Virus record (IMG/VR): IMGVR_UViG_3300042304_001125
Coordinates: 38,160 to 102,159 of that record
From: a virus
DNA length: 64,000 bases
Strand: one strand, 5' to 3'
The notes beneath the pieces are model-generated. The model did not search any database. It was not told the origin of the DNA and was given only the letters and a program-made list of their open reading frames with translations. Below are positions 10,108-18,213 of the stretch, piece after piece. Position 1 is the stretch's first letter; every line of letters starts with the position of its first letter. A program made the position numbers and the translations under genes.

Positions 10108-10522
10108 ATGGATCTCTCTTCTTATTTGCTTGCTTTACAATTGCTGCTGCTTTATTAACAAAGCTCAACTGGGATAGATCTAGCCCTACTTTTGGGGCGG
10201 CGGCTACAGCTTGAGCTACTGCTCTAGGATCTTCAGAGACTGGTTTGAAGGCCTGCCTGGGCGTGAATGCGCCTCTATCAAACATTTCAGCCATATTAGC
10301 TGTTGCTGTTCCCATGCTGCGGTAATCTTCCGAAGTCATAGAACGGCTAGTCATATTAAGGGCTTCCATAAGAGGATTTCCTCCTGAGAATTGTAATGGC
10401 TTAGGTGCAGGTGCTGTAGCTTCAGTCTGCATAGGAGCGGGAGCTTTCATTTCAGAAAGTTCTTCTCTGATAGCTTCTCTTACAGCTTCTTTAATTAGAC
10501 TTTTAAATTCACTAGCTTTCAT
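10097..10522 (-). CDS. hypothetical structural-region protein, 141 aa
   Basis: Starts with an amphipathic, highly charged helix (KASEFKSLIKEAVREAIREE), followed by an Ala/Pro/Met-rich linker and a short C-terminal region ending KKRDPYGV. This composition suits a scaffold- or linker-type virion protein. It overlaps gp25 by 11 bp. A CTATTTATT late-motif variant lies directly upstream (10526-10534). Confidence 0.7.
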   Translation of the reverse strand: MKASEFKSLIKEAVREAIREELSEMKAPAPMQTEATAPAPKPLQFSGGNPLMEALNMTSRSMTSEDYRSMGTATANMAEMFDRGAFTPRQAFKPVSEDPRAVAQAVAAAPKVGLDLSQLSFVNKAAAIVKQANKKRDPYGV

Positions 10523-10525
10523 AAT

Positions 10526-10534
10526 AATAAATAG
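10526..10534 (-). promoter_or_regulatory. late promoter motif variant CTATTTATT
   Basis: One mismatch from CTATTTATA, only 4 bp upstream of the 141 aa gene. The spacing is tight, so it may instead serve gp25 and genes further downstream. Confidence 0.35.
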
Positions 10535-10536
10535 AT

Positions 10537-11739
10537 TTAATTAACTAGTCGATCAATGGCTAGCTTAAGCTCTTCTATAAGAAGTTCGTTAGAGCTAGAG
10601 AAGGACTTGTTACCTTCTAGCACGACTGCTCCAATAGAGTCAATAGCTACTGCGTAACGCCTAGGAGCGACTGGTGGTGAGTTTGGGTCAATACGAACTT
10701 CAATCCTGTAACCTTGATATGTACCTAGGTTATTTTCCCCGCTCTGTGAAAGTTGTACTGGTATAAAGTTACCTGTGTCTATTTGATCTTTACTGCAGGA
10801 TTGTAGTAGCGTATCAATGATTGTGATAATAGCTTGAACGGTGTTTACTTGAATTGTAATATATGTAACTGTTTTAGCTGCTTGACAGGCTATCCCGTCT
10901 AATCCTTTCTCTCCGTAGCGGTTACTGGGACCTTGAATATCAGGCCTGATGCGATCTGCTAGTCTATAAACTCTAGCAGTAAGTAGGGCGAACACTCCGG
11001 ATGCACCGCTTGGGGTAGCGGCGGAAGCAAAAGTACTTGCTTCAGAAGCTTTAGCAGCTTCTTCTAATGCAGTAAGGGTTAAGCTTATTGCATTGATAGC
11101 AGATGAAGTTAGATTTACAACCTGTGTAAGAGTTTGTAGCTTTGTTGCAAGACTGTTTACAAACTTCTTAATGGTTCTAACTACGTTAATTAGTGTTTGA
11201 AGTGTTTGACCGGTTGGACATTGAATCTTTTGAGTAACCTGAGAGAGTATGATGGGGGTCAGAAAGCTTAGAGTGTAGGCTGTCCCTCTATCTTGGAACC
11301 ATTGGTTGAACTCTTTCCTCTCTTGTTCTGAAAGTTTATTTAACCCAGTTTTGATTCCTCCTTCAGCTTGTATAATTTTAGCAGTGTAAGGAGGTAAAGA
11401 GACTCCAGAAGCTTCTATATATAGTACTACATCTGCCTGCTCTTGCGGGGTAAGTTTATCAAACCCTTGAATCAATAGTTTAAGAGTGTGTGGGGGTAGG
11501 TTTAGTCCAGAAAGTAGTAAGTTGATTGCTTCGTCGGTTTGATTATTTGCAATCAGTCTGAGAAATCTCTCGCTTACAAGATCACATGGCTTAACATCTT
11601 CTATTCCGAATTCAGTCAAGATCTGGGCTAGTTCATCACAGGATTTTTGCTTGGCTTGAGCTAAGGCTTTTAAAAGCTCATCGCTAAGCTTTTGTATGAG
11701 ATGCCTGCCGTCGCAGGGCTGTAGATCAAACTCGCTCAT
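10537..11739 (-). CDS. hypothetical baseplate-region protein, 400 aa, largely helical
   Basis: Cys-containing N-terminus (FDLQPCDGRHLIQKLSDELL), a long helical middle rich in Leu/Thr/Ala with a hydrophobic patch near residues 195-240, and a C-terminal beta segment (about 345-400, GYRIEVRIDPNSPPVAPRRY). It starts 4 bp inside the end of the gp5-like gene. Position between the gp5-like hub gene and gp25 suggests a hub or central-spike accessory protein. No family recognised. Confidence 0.75.
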   Translation of the reverse strand: MSEFDLQPCDGRHLIQKLSDELLKALAQAKQKSCDELAQILTEFGIEDVKPCDLVSERFLRLIANNQTDEAINLLLSGLNLPPHTLKLLIQGFDKLTPQEQADVVLYIEASGVSLPPYTAKIIQAEGGIKTGLNKLSEQERKEFNQWFQDRGTAYTLSFLTPIILSQVTQKIQCPTGQTLQTLINVVRTIKKFVNSLATKLQTLTQVVNLTSSAINAISLTLTALEEAAKASEASTFASAATPSGASGVFALLTARVYRLADRIRPDIQGPSNRYGEKGLDGIACQAAKTVTYITIQVNTVQAIITIIDTLLQSCSKDQIDTGNFIPVQLSQSGENNLGTYQGYRIEVRIDPNSPPVAPRRYAVAIDSIGAVVLEGNKSFSSSNELLIEELKLAIDRLVN

Positions 11740-12797
11740 TTCTGGATAAGTACTTTGTTTGATTTCATTTGCTCTACCTCTAATATGAACCTTGTTGCTC
11801 GCTCGGTAAATGAAGCGGCAGGTGCTGTAAGGGGAGCTATACCTAGTGATCCGAGTGCAGCAGTTACCTTAGTAAGTTCAATTAAAACCGCTGATAGATC
11901 TGCTAACATTCTATCTCCTAATATTGCTTTTTGATCTGCCTGTTCTCCTAGTTTGATTTGAGGAGCTTCACTAGTTATAGTGTCTTCTGCTTTGATGTTT
12001 ACAACTCTTCCTGAAGCTTCTAAAGCAGCGGGAGTAGATAAGATCAGGTTGTTGTCTCGAGCGTTAAGTACTACTCTGCCGCTAGTTAAGATAGCTTGAG
12101 GCTGGTCGTACTCGTTTAGTGGTTGGGTAAGCTTGTTACCTGGGGTTAGTGGGAGTTTTTGAGTAGAAGTTAGATATAAAGAAGCGTAATCTTCATTTAC
12201 ATCTTCTTTTATGTATTCAAATCCATTATTAACTGTAACTTGACCATTACTCAGAACCATAATAGGTTCTCCTAAAGGACCATTCCAGGGAGTCTTATTA
12301 GGAATACTTTGTGAAAATCTAAGACTCTGCCCTTGCCTTCCTTCAAATAGAACATCCCCAGCGTAAGGAGTAAGCGGGTTAATATCGCTCCTCTCTGTAA
12401 AATCCTTGACAGTCGTTACATTATCTTCATTACCTATAGGAGTCTGCCCGTGTTGAGGATGTTTCCATAAGTTAAGAGGTTCTAAGTAGTAAGAGTTTTC
12501 TAGAGGTGTAGAAGTTTTACCTTGACTCTTTATCTGTGTACGTATGACTAAAACTACCTCTCCCGGTAGGGGTGGTTTTTTATAAGCGCTACTATATGGA
12601 AGCGCTGTACTATATGCTGTACTATCTCTCGATACTGGGTTATCTAGGTCCTTAGTGTACTTAATCTTAAAAGTACTCTCAGGATCTACTGTTGAAAGAT
12701 CTGTGGAGATTACCTTAGCAAGGAATATATCGTAGACCTGCTTTAAGGAACTACCATATTTCCTGTCTTTTTTAGACGGGCCGTATTCGTATGCCAT
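11736..12797 (-). CDS. baseplate hub/spike protein, T4 gp5-like OB-fold
   Basis: 353 aa. The N-terminal domain (QVYDIFLAKVISTDLSTVDP, then LPGEVVLVIRTQ near residue 80) looks like the OB-fold of gp5/VgrG-type hubs, with a KHPQHGQTPIGNE segment as in T4-like homologues. The middle (about 215-280) has short repeats of the kind that form a beta-helix spike. No lysozyme domain is visible between them, unlike T4 gp5. A short C-terminal helix follows. It overlaps the next gene by 4 bp. Confidence 0.75.
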   Translation of the reverse strand: MAYEYGPSKKDRKYGSSLKQVYDIFLAKVISTDLSTVDPESTFKIKYTKDLDNPVSRDSTAYSTALPYSSAYKKPPLPGEVVLVIRTQIKSQGKTSTPLENSYYLEPLNLWKHPQHGQTPIGNEDNVTTVKDFTERSDINPLTPYAGDVLFEGRQGQSLRFSQSIPNKTPWNGPLGEPIMVLSNGQVTVNNGFEYIKEDVNEDYASLYLTSTQKLPLTPGNKLTQPLNEYDQPQAILTSGRVVLNARDNNLILSTPAALEASGRVVNIKAEDTITSEAPQIKLGEQADQKAILGDRMLADLSAVLIELTKVTAALGSLGIAPLTAPAASFTERATRFILEVEQMKSNKVLIQK

Positions 12798-13135
12798 TAT
12801 TTTTGCTCTCCTAATGCATTGGCTTGTTCTAGGATCTGGGCTAGTTCTTCTGCTCCTAGTTCAAATCCTGCTGTATCACCAGATGTCCTAGCATTATCCA
12901 TTCTCTGGACGATGGTGAGCATTTTTACGAGCATCTCATCGTTCTTAACTCCGATCTCTAGGTAGTTAGCGATCATGGGGACTACTAGGGTAGCGTCCCC
13001 GATATTTTCAATAAGAGGCTTAAGCTCTCCGATGAGAGCATTGATCTGTTTATCTTTTTTCTTAGAGTTGTTATAAATCTCCTCTAGTACGTTAGAAACA
13101 GTCTTGCCGTTAAATAGCTCCTTATCCAGTGCCAT
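12797..13135 (-). CDS. conserved phage protein of baseplate operon, 112 aa
   Basis: Begins MALDKELFNGKTVSNVLEEI and is predicted all-helical. Similar short proteins accompany hub genes in T4-like environmental phages (recollection only). The ATG is 11 bp after a CTATTTATA motif, making it the first gene of a late transcription unit running through the hub and wedge genes. Confidence 0.75.
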   Translation of the reverse strand: MALDKELFNGKTVSNVLEEIYNNSKKKDKQINALIGELKPLIENIGDATLVVPMIANYLEIGVKNDEMLVKMLTIVQRMDNARTSGDTAGFELGAEELAQILEQANALGEQK

Positions 13136-13145
13136 ACTCTTTCTT

Positions 13146-13154
13146 TATAAATAG
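13146..13154 (-). promoter_or_regulatory. late promoter motif CTATTTATA
   Basis: Lies between the sigma-factor gene's own stop region and the 112 aa gene. It would start the baseplate operon directly downstream of the gene for its presumed sigma factor. Confidence 0.55.
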
Positions 13155-13159
13155 AAAGG

Positions 13160-13861
13160 TTAGTTTTTTAGGTCAATTAAACCTTCCTGCTCTAATCCAT
13201 TATATAAAGTATAGAACTCTTCTTTCAATACGTTGATAACTTTAGTAAGGTACGGAGTTTCAGTACCGGTAATCTCTCGTATATAGATGTATAACGCTTT
13301 CTTCTTAAAAATGTCGAGATCGTAACGTTTTTCAAAAAGCGTTAAAATAGCATCAGCTACCTTCTTATCTGATTCTTTAGGGAAAAGGGCGTCTAGTTTG
13401 CTATAAGTACGTTCTATATAGATATCGAAGATTTGACGTAATGTAAACGCGTACGGACGTACTTCAGATGTATCTAAATCATAGGTTCCGTTAAAGTCTT
13501 CGACAGGAGCTAATGATTTGAGGCGCTTGTAGTTCTTATTATTGTAGTTGATTAAGTGCCTTTTCACAATTGTACCGAAGTACGAGTAGGCTTTTGCACC
13601 TCTAGTAGGGTCAAACATATGAATCTTCTCCTCTATTAACAGGGAAATGACCTCGTGTTTTAAATCTTCGAGGTCATCAACGTCGGTGTAGTAGAATCTA
13701 AAGGTGTGAATGATGTTTTCTACGAGCTTGTAGAAAGGGTAGTAGATTTCATCCGTAAAAATCTTCTGTCTGAAGGTTGTATCGGTTGAGTTGTTGTAAG
13801 CTACTATTGCATTCTCGGTATCTTGTGTAAAATAGTTTGTATTACTCTTCTTTCTTCCCAT
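13160..13861 (-). CDS. late-transcription sigma factor, T4 gp55-like
   Basis: 233 aa, near the size of T4 gp55 (185 aa) and cyanophage homologues. The region about 10-110 has the sigma-2-like pattern: helices around YYPFYKLVENIIHTFRFYYT, an acidic DVDDLEDLKHEVI segment, then FDPTRGAKAYSYFGTIVKRH, which matches the sigma region 2 signature of core binding and -10 recognition (the P-x-x-x-x-x-x-Y-F-x-x-I/V pattern typical of gp55). No region 4 is evident, as in gp55. It would redirect host RNA polymerase to late promoters; the CTATTTATA sites are the candidate targets. Confidence 0.8.
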   Translation of the reverse strand: MGRKKSNTNYFTQDTENAIVAYNNSTDTTFRQKIFTDEIYYPFYKLVENIIHTFRFYYTDVDDLEDLKHEVISLLIEEKIHMFDPTRGAKAYSYFGTIVKRHLINYNNKNYKRLKSLAPVEDFNGTYDLDTSEVRPYAFTLRQIFDIYIERTYSKLDALFPKESDKKVADAILTLFEKRYDLDIFKKKALYIYIREITGTETPYLTKVINVLKEEFYTLYNGLEQEGLIDLKN

Positions 13862-13864
13862 AGG

Positions 13865-14134
13865 TTATCTTAGTCTGTAACCATCGAGAGCACTCTGTAT
13901 TTCTTTTAGGTTTTCAAAGAAGAAACCGACTTCATCATCTGCACTGAAGTGCCCTTTGTCGTCGATTTCACGTAACCTTTTGTTTGAATCCTCAATAATA
14001 TTGGAGATATTCTCAACGTATCTTTGTTGATCTTGAACGGTGTCCTCTAACTTCTCTAGTTTTCTTAGGAGATTCCATGTAGAAAACCCGAGGACTGATG
14101 CTAATATAGCTAGAAAAATGGATAGAACCAACAT
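13865..14134 (-). CDS. small membrane-anchored coiled-coil protein, 89 aa
   Basis: One N-terminal membrane helix (residues 1-20, LVLSIFLAILASVLGFSTWN) followed by a charged coiled coil of about 65 residues. Separated by only 2-3 bp from the sigma-factor and HD genes, so in the same operon. It resembles the plus-strand 92 aa protein at 17120 in layout. Function unknown. Confidence 0.7.
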   Translation of the reverse strand: MLVLSIFLAILASVLGFSTWNLLRKLEKLEDTVQDQQRYVENISNIIEDSNKRLREIDDKGHFSADDEVGFFFENLKEIQSALDGYRLR

Positions 14135-14136
14135 TT

Positions 14137-14874
14137 TTAGATGTTTTTTAATAAATTACTTAAATTTTCTGAAGATTTAACAGTTTTACCGGTAGAGGTA
14201 CCTGTTTTACTTACGTTTGGAGTGCTTTTACCTCCGTTTCCTAACCAGCGATCATACTCAATCTTAGAAGCCATGAAGTCAGCCTGGTGTAGGACAAAGA
14301 CTATATTGGTTTTGAACCTAGAATCTGGGTTATGATTGAAGAAATACGCCTTATTTGCATCATCGAAGATGCCATCATGGAGTCTGATACCTAAATACTC
14401 TTTCTGAGACATGGAAATACCGTATTTCTGAAGGAGATAAAGGGATCTATCTTGAATAAGCATAAAATCTAGGGAAGTATTAATAGAATACTCCTCTTTT
14501 AGCTTGTCTCTCCTCCAATTATCGGTTTGAGGTAGGTAACCGTCCTGTTCTCCGTCACCGATCTTACCTAGATCATGGTTTAAAGCAGCAAAAACAAGTT
14601 CTTCCTCGGTAAAATCAATATTTGCACCGGATACTGCCCAGAATTTCATAGTACGGAGTGCAAGCTCTACTACTCTATTAACATGCTCTACATATCCTCC
14701 CGGAAATGCATTGTGGTACCATGTTTTTGAGGAGGCAGGAGCAAGAACCATGTGTTCAGCAAGAGATTCGTAAGTAGCTTTAAGCTTTTCCTTACGTTCT
14801 CCGGTAATATAATCTTCAACGTATTGAAGATGACGATTCCAATTAGCTTCTACTTGTTCGGGTGTGAGCTGCAT
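14137..14874 (-). CDS. HD-domain metal-dependent phosphohydrolase
   Basis: 245 aa with the HD-superfamily metal ligands in order: H54 and H64 (YHNAFPGGYVEHVNRVVELA), H100-D101 (AALNHDLGKIGD), H166-D167 (RLHDG) and H196 with D199 (LHQADFMASK). Such enzymes hydrolyse nucleotides or cyclic nucleotides; the substrate cannot be read here. The C-terminal 30 residues are Ser/Thr/Lys-rich. In an operon with the late sigma factor; roles in nucleotide pool or signalling-nucleotide control are both possible. Confidence 0.85.
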   Translation of the reverse strand: MQLTPEQVEANWNRHLQYVEDYITGERKEKLKATYESLAEHMVLAPASSKTWYHNAFPGGYVEHVNRVVELALRTMKFWAVSGANIDFTEEELVFAALNHDLGKIGDGEQDGYLPQTDNWRRDKLKEEYSINTSLDFMLIQDRSLYLLQKYGISMSQKEYLGIRLHDGIFDDANKAYFFNHNPDSRFKTNIVFVLHQADFMASKIEYDRWLGNGGKSTPNVSKTGTSTGKTVKSSENLSNLLKNI

Positions 14875-14876
14875 AG

Positions 14877-15059
14877 TTAAGCTTTAAAGTATTCCTCTTC
14901 TCGGTTAATCATAGTTTGCATATCTCGAAGGATCTCTCGAGCTTTATCTAACTCTACATAAGCTTGATCTCTATTTAGAGTTGCAACACTGTGTTCAATC
15001 TTCTTGATTTGTGATTCAAGACGATTAATTTTTTCTTGATATAAATTTTTGTTTTTCAT
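14877..15059 (-). CDS. small coiled-coil protein, 60 aa
   Basis: Almost entirely one charged coiled coil (KINRLESQIKKIEHSVATLN onward). It is the first gene of the unit running into the HD protein, 2 bp from it. It follows an AT-rich leader and a promoter with a perfect Bacteroidota -7 box at 15151-15183. Confidence 0.65.
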   Translation of the reverse strand: MKNKNLYQEKINRLESQIKKIEHSVATLNRDQAYVELDKAREILRDMQTMINREEEYFKA

Positions 15060-15150
15060 AAGTACTTAATAATTATTAATCTTTATATATAATATACTAA
15101 TATTATCTATATAATATTTTTACTCTCCCCTTTTTTTCCTCCCCTTCGTT

Positions 15151-15183
15151 TCAAATATACGAAATAAATCAATGCGAAACAAC
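15151..15183 (-). promoter_or_regulatory. promoter, GTTG-N20-TATATTTGA
   Basis: The -7 box (15151-15159) is a perfect TAnnTTTG, the known Bacteroidota consensus; GTTG is at 15180-15183 with a 20 bp spacer. A leader of about 90 bp precedes the 60 aa gene and likely starts the HD/sigma operon. Confidence 0.75.
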
Positions 15184-15240
15184 TGTTTTATAAAAAAGTT
15201 TTCACACGCGCCGCGCCGCGCACGAAGCCGCCCCGCAAAT
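15184..15240 (-). other. GC-rich hairpin-prone segment, possible terminator
   Basis: Directly after the stop of the T5orf172-like gene the minus strand carries GCGGGGCGGC...GCGCGGCGCGGCGCG (15206-15240) and then a T-run (15191-15200). In an otherwise AT-rich genome this GC block stands out and may act as a factor-independent terminator between two units. The stem is imperfect. Confidence 0.4.
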
Positions 15241-15870
15241 CTAGTAATAGAAAGCATCTCCGATCTTCATTTGTGCACCTAACAGTTCAATAACTTCAAT
15301 AGCACGGTCTAGCGTAACCTCAAAGAATTCACGGGAAGATCCTTGATCGGTAGTCCGGCGGTGGTTAACTAAATACTCGTGAACGGAATGCTCTAACAGA
15401 TAATCATTCTCTACCGGGAGTGAATACCGAAGCTTCCATTCCGAAACAACACCAGCACCGTTAATCTGTTCAACTCTCCGCAAGGGATTAACCGCTTTAC
15501 CAATCTTGACAAATCCCGGGTAAGCCTCGTTGGTGAGGATGTAGATATAACTTCCTCTAGAATGATACTGCTTGAACTTATTAAGATCTTGAGTCAGCTT
15601 AGCAAATAAGTACTTCCAGGAATGGGTATTGGTTTCAGGCTCATAAGCCATAGGGACCTCAATACGGTAGTCACAGTTAAGCATATTAGAGACATCGGCA
15701 GGATTATGCTGACGAAACTTAAAGCGCATATCGGCGTAGTTCTGAAACCATTCCTTAGCCTTGGGGTGATAGTCTAGCTCAGAGGTATCTGGGTAGAAAT
15801 CGTAGATGGTAATGAGAGACTCAGATTCAAGTTCTAAAGCCTCTTCGAAGGATAGTTTCTTTAAAGACAT
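15241..15870 (-). CDS. T5orf172/GIY-YIG-superfamily protein, 209 aa
   Basis: The C-terminal half (about 107-200) matches the T5orf172 (Mug113-like) domain: GSYIYILTNEAYPGFVKIGK, then NPLRRVEQINGAGV, then LEHSVHEYLVNHR with a final REFFEV strand. This GIY-YIG-related fold is common in phage proteins of uncertain nuclease activity. The N-terminal 100 residues are unrecognised. It is followed by the GC-rich segment at 15206 and preceded 3 bp away by a small membrane protein gene. Confidence 0.75.
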   Translation of the reverse strand: MSLKKLSFEEALELESESLITIYDFYPDTSELDYHPKAKEWFQNYADMRFKFRQHNPADVSNMLNCDYRIEVPMAYEPETNTHSWKYLFAKLTQDLNKFKQYHSRGSYIYILTNEAYPGFVKIGKAVNPLRRVEQINGAGVVSEWKLRYSLPVENDYLLEHSVHEYLVNHRRTTDQGSSREFFEVTLDRAIEVIELLGAQMKIGDAFYY

Positions 15871-15873
15871 AAC

Positions 15874-16077
15874 TTACTCTTGATCGTTACCGAAAAATAG
15901 ATTCCTAGCTAAAATAAAGATAAAGAAGAGTATAGTTATCGGCCAGATAATAGTCACGATAATACGCTCTAACATAGTGAAACGGTTTTCCTCTTTTCGA
16001 GTCTTTGAGACAACAAAATCCCATAGGAAGTTAAAAGTAACTCCTACAATGATGTAGTAAATGATCGTACTAAGCAT
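15874..16077 (-). CDS. small membrane protein, 67 aa
   Basis: Two hydrophobic segments (about 1-20 and 38-58) separated by a charged loop with KTRKEENR. Leader ends AAAGGTTATG, shared with promoter-proximal genes of the accessory island. Own promoter at 16100-16132. Function unknown. Confidence 0.7.
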   Translation of the reverse strand: MLSTIIYYIIVGVTFNFLWDFVVSKTRKEENRFTMLERIIVTIIWPITILFFIFILARNLFFGNDQE

Positions 16078-16099
16078 AACCTTTATTTTTTATTGATAC

Positions 16100-16132
16100 T
16101 TAAAGATAGTAAGTAAATGCTTAAGAAGCAAC
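16100..16132 (-). promoter_or_regulatory. promoter, GTTG-N20-TATCTTTAA
   Basis: -33 GTTG at 16129-16132 lies inside the 3' end of the 142 aa gene; -7 TATCTTTAA at 16100-16108. Drives the 67 aa membrane protein and the T5orf172-like gene. Confidence 0.75.
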
Positions 16133-16549
16133 TTCTACTGCTAAAATATTATAAATCTTTTGGATTCGTGCACATCTTTCATACTCTTCAATACCCTCAT
16201 AGTGATCTCTTAACTCCTCCATAGCAAAGGCAATTTCCTGAGGAGTAAATTTTCTAGCCTCTACTATATGCTCATATCTACTCTCATCGAATCTTTCTAG
16301 GTAAGTGAATACTCTATCAAAGTAAGTCTTTCGCACGGTCTGCTCAATTGATTGATATCTCTCTCCGTATTTTTTACGGTACATCTCATTAATGATAAAG
16401 AAGTTCTCAACGCATTTGATCACGGTACCGAAAATGATGTACGGATGCTGGGTGTAATCGATCACCGCCTTAGTAAACCCCTCCTTACTAAGGTCATCCT
16501 GATCATCGTAATCGAAGATCGATAGAAAGGCAGGTGGTAGAGCTTTCAC
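16121..16549 (-). CDS. hypothetical protein, 142 aa, UVR-like C-terminus
   Basis: Predicted helical. The C-terminal ELRDHYEGIEEYERCARIQK resembles the UVR helical hairpin found in UvrB, but no catalytic domain accompanies it. Overlaps the 127 aa gene by an ATGA junction, so co-translated. Function unknown. Confidence 0.7.
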   Translation of the reverse strand: MKALPPAFLSIFDYDDQDDLSKEGFTKAVIDYTQHPYIIFGTVIKCVENFFIINEMYRKKYGERYQSIEQTVRKTYFDRVFTYLERFDESRYEHIVEARKFTPQEIAFAMEELRDHYEGIEEYERCARIQKIYNILAVEVAS

Positions 16550-16929
16550 GCTGATAGTTTAGTTGTAACAGCACCGTAGCGGCGAAATACCTCTACCGGG
16601 TCCGGGGAGATATTCCAAAGCTTACCTAGTTTCTCTCTTACGGCCGGGGTCTGAAGGATTGCTTTGAAGATTTTTTCATCGTAGAAAAATTCTCCCGTAG
16701 TCTCGATATACCTAAAGTGTAAATCCGAAGGCTCTTCATAAGCTATGGTTAAATCCATTTTTAGATCGGGATCGTGGCCTTTTTTGATAACTAGTCTAGG
16801 ATGAACAAATCTAGCTAAGGCCTCGTACCCTTTCTCAAACTCCATAGCCGAAGTAGCATCATCAAGGTAAGTTTTACCGTCAAAGATACCGCTTTTAGAT
16901 TCCGAAAGAAGAGCAGAGATAAGCTTCAT
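16546..16929 (-). CDS. hypothetical protein, 127 aa
   Basis: No recognised domain; contains MEFEKGYEALARFVHPRLVI and a C-terminal VFRRYGAVTTKL. First gene of a unit whose ATG is 9 bp after a CTATTTATA late-type motif, which suggests late expression together with the 142 aa gene. Confidence 0.7.
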   Translation of the reverse strand: MKLISALLSESKSGIFDGKTYLDDATSAMEFEKGYEALARFVHPRLVIKKGHDPDLKMDLTIAYEEPSDLHFRYIETTGEFFYDEKIFKAILQTPAVREKLGKLWNISPDPVEVFRRYGAVTTKLSA

Positions 16930-16938
16930 AGTTTTTTA

Positions 16939-16947
16939 TATAAATAG
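16939..16947 (-). promoter_or_regulatory. late promoter motif CTATTTATA
   Basis: Nine base pairs upstream of the 127 aa gene, in an AT-rich segment shared with the plus-strand transcription unit going the other way. Confidence 0.5.
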
Positions 16948-17037
16948 GATTCCTCCTATATTATTAAATATATAAAGATATAATTATATAGACAACTACA
17001 TATATAAAAATTTTTCCGGAAAATTTCCCCGGACATA

Positions 17038-17070
17038 GTTGGTTTTTCTACCAAAAGTTCTTATATTAAA
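17038..17070 (+). promoter_or_regulatory. plus-strand promoter, GTTG-N20-TATATTAAA
   Basis: GTTG at 17038-17041, 20 bp spacer, TATATTAAA at 17062-17070. It is the same architecture as the minus-strand set and lies 49 bp upstream of the only clear plus-strand protein gene. Confidence 0.6.
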
Positions 17071-17119
17071 ACCGTAGTAAGGGTGCTACAAGTGCTTTGA
17101 CATATATAAAATATATAAT

Positions 17120-17398
17120 ATGGAAACAATATCATTTCTTTTAGGTGTAGGTGCTGTTATTACTTCGGTAGTAGTTGCGGTTACGTTTATGAACTATGTG
17201 ACAATTAAGAGTCTTATCAAAGCAGTAGCTGATTTTGAGAAAGCTGAACAAAGGTTATACGAATTTAGTAACGAACAGGACAATGCCATAAGGCGGGACC
17301 TGGAGGCAGTCTACCGTCATATCGACAGTAGGGTGGATAAATGTGAAGAGAGAACAAAAAAGGAGTTGAAGGATCTAGCTTCAACTAAATCTAATTAA
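17120..17398 (+). CDS. small membrane-anchored coiled-coil protein, 92 aa (plus strand)
   Basis: An N-terminal membrane helix (about 5-30, FLLGVGAVITSVVVAVTFMN) followed by a coiled coil that is charged to the end. It is the only protein gene here on the plus strand that has its own promoter and no better minus-strand competitor. It resembles the 89 aa protein at 13865 in design, possibly a distant paralogue. Function unknown. Confidence 0.75.
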   Translation: METISFLLGVGAVITSVVVAVTFMNYVTIKSLIKAVADFEKAEQRLYEFSNEQDNAIRRDLEAVYRHIDSRVDKCEERTKKELKDLASTKSN

Positions 17399-17595
17399 TT
17401 AACCCGTTGAAGCGCTTGTACCCTTGCTTTCTATATATAAATATATATTAGTATACCTTAAAATTTGATCAGCGATGCATTACTAGGGTTACCTCTAGCT
17501 AACCGTCGAGAAAACCGTATAGTGAAATATACTAGCAGGTTTATAGCACCTTGCCGTCACCCCGCTCTCACCTTGACCTCCTGACGACATCAGTC
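17399..17595. other. non-coding interval between convergent genes
   Basis: About 200 bp between the plus-strand 92 aa gene and the minus-strand 75 aa gene, with no ORF that I can support. Its middle part (17470-17590) is clearly less AT-rich than flanking intergenic DNA and contains several short complementary segments, so a structured RNA is possible but not shown. Confidence 0.4.
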
Positions 17596-17625
17596 AAAAA
17601 AAAAGAGCCCCTAAGGGCCCTCTCT
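17596..17625 (-). terminator. intrinsic terminator after the 75 aa gene
   Basis: On the minus strand an imperfect GC hairpin (GAGGGCCC, TTA, GGGGCTC) is followed by a run of nine T, starting right after the stop codon at 17627. Confidence 0.7.
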
Positions 17626-17626
17626 C

Positions 17627-17854
17627 TTAATCCTGTACTGCCGGGGTATCGATTAGCTCCTGCACCCTGAACCGATGTCCGAACTCTCTCAGCATTTGAG
17701 CGGTCCAGTTAGGATGGAACATCGGGATCTTACCATCGGCCTTCATCTTGTCTAACTCCTGGATGAATGCATTCTGCCAGAGCTGTAGTGATTCTACCAA
17801 TACACCTTCTAGGACTGCGTCAAGCTGGGCTTTAGGATACTTTTTCTTGTTCAT
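17627..17854 (-). CDS. hypothetical protein, 75 aa
   Basis: Helical, begins MNKKKYPKAQLDAVLEGVLV, contains FHPNWTAQMLREFGHRFRV. Own promoter and own terminator make it a stand-alone cassette, the leftmost of the promoter-dense island. No family recognised. Confidence 0.75.
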   Translation of the reverse strand: MNKKKYPKAQLDAVLEGVLVESLQLWQNAFIQELDKMKADGKIPMFHPNWTAQMLREFGHRFRVQELIDTPAVQD

Positions 17855-17885
17855 GTCTTGCTGTTGTTAGTTGTTATTCTGTTTA

Positions 17886-17918
17886 CTAAAGATATGAAGG
17901 ATACTCTCAGGTGACAAC
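17886..17918 (-). promoter_or_regulatory. promoter, GTTG-N20-TATCTTTAG
   Basis: -33 GTTG 17915-17918, -7 TATCTTTAG 17886-17894; 75 aa gene starts 32 bp downstream. Confidence 0.8.
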
Positions 17919-17924
17919 TCTATG

Positions 17925-18191
17925 TTACTGCTTCCACACCATCATCGTACCGGCGTCATGCCACTCAAAGTACCAGCCCGACTCCTCAACCAGCTTGTTG
18001 AGTGAAGGCTTAACACCGAACGTATCAGCCCAAGCCTCAGACCAGTAGTTGAATAGGTCCGGGGTGTACTCAGCTGCTACCCAGATACCGTCGATGTGAG
18101 TCTTAGCACTGTAGAACTCTGAAGCTGTGCCGCATACCTTCACACCCTTTGCTTTGAGTGCTGACATCATTGAGGTGATTTCTTTTACCAT
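17925..18191 (-). CDS. hypothetical protein, 88 aa
   Basis: Contains a Trp-rich second half (GIWVAAEYTPDLFNYWSEAW, then GWYFEWHD). No membrane segment or known motif. Leader ends AACAACAACGGTTATG. Single-gene cassette. Confidence 0.75.
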   Translation of the reverse strand: MVKEITSMMSALKAKGVKVCGTASEFYSAKTHIDGIWVAAEYTPDLFNYWSEAWADTFGVKPSLNKLVEESGWYFEWHDAGTMMVWKQ

Positions 18192-18213
18192 AACCGTTGT
18201 TGTTTTTATTTAA

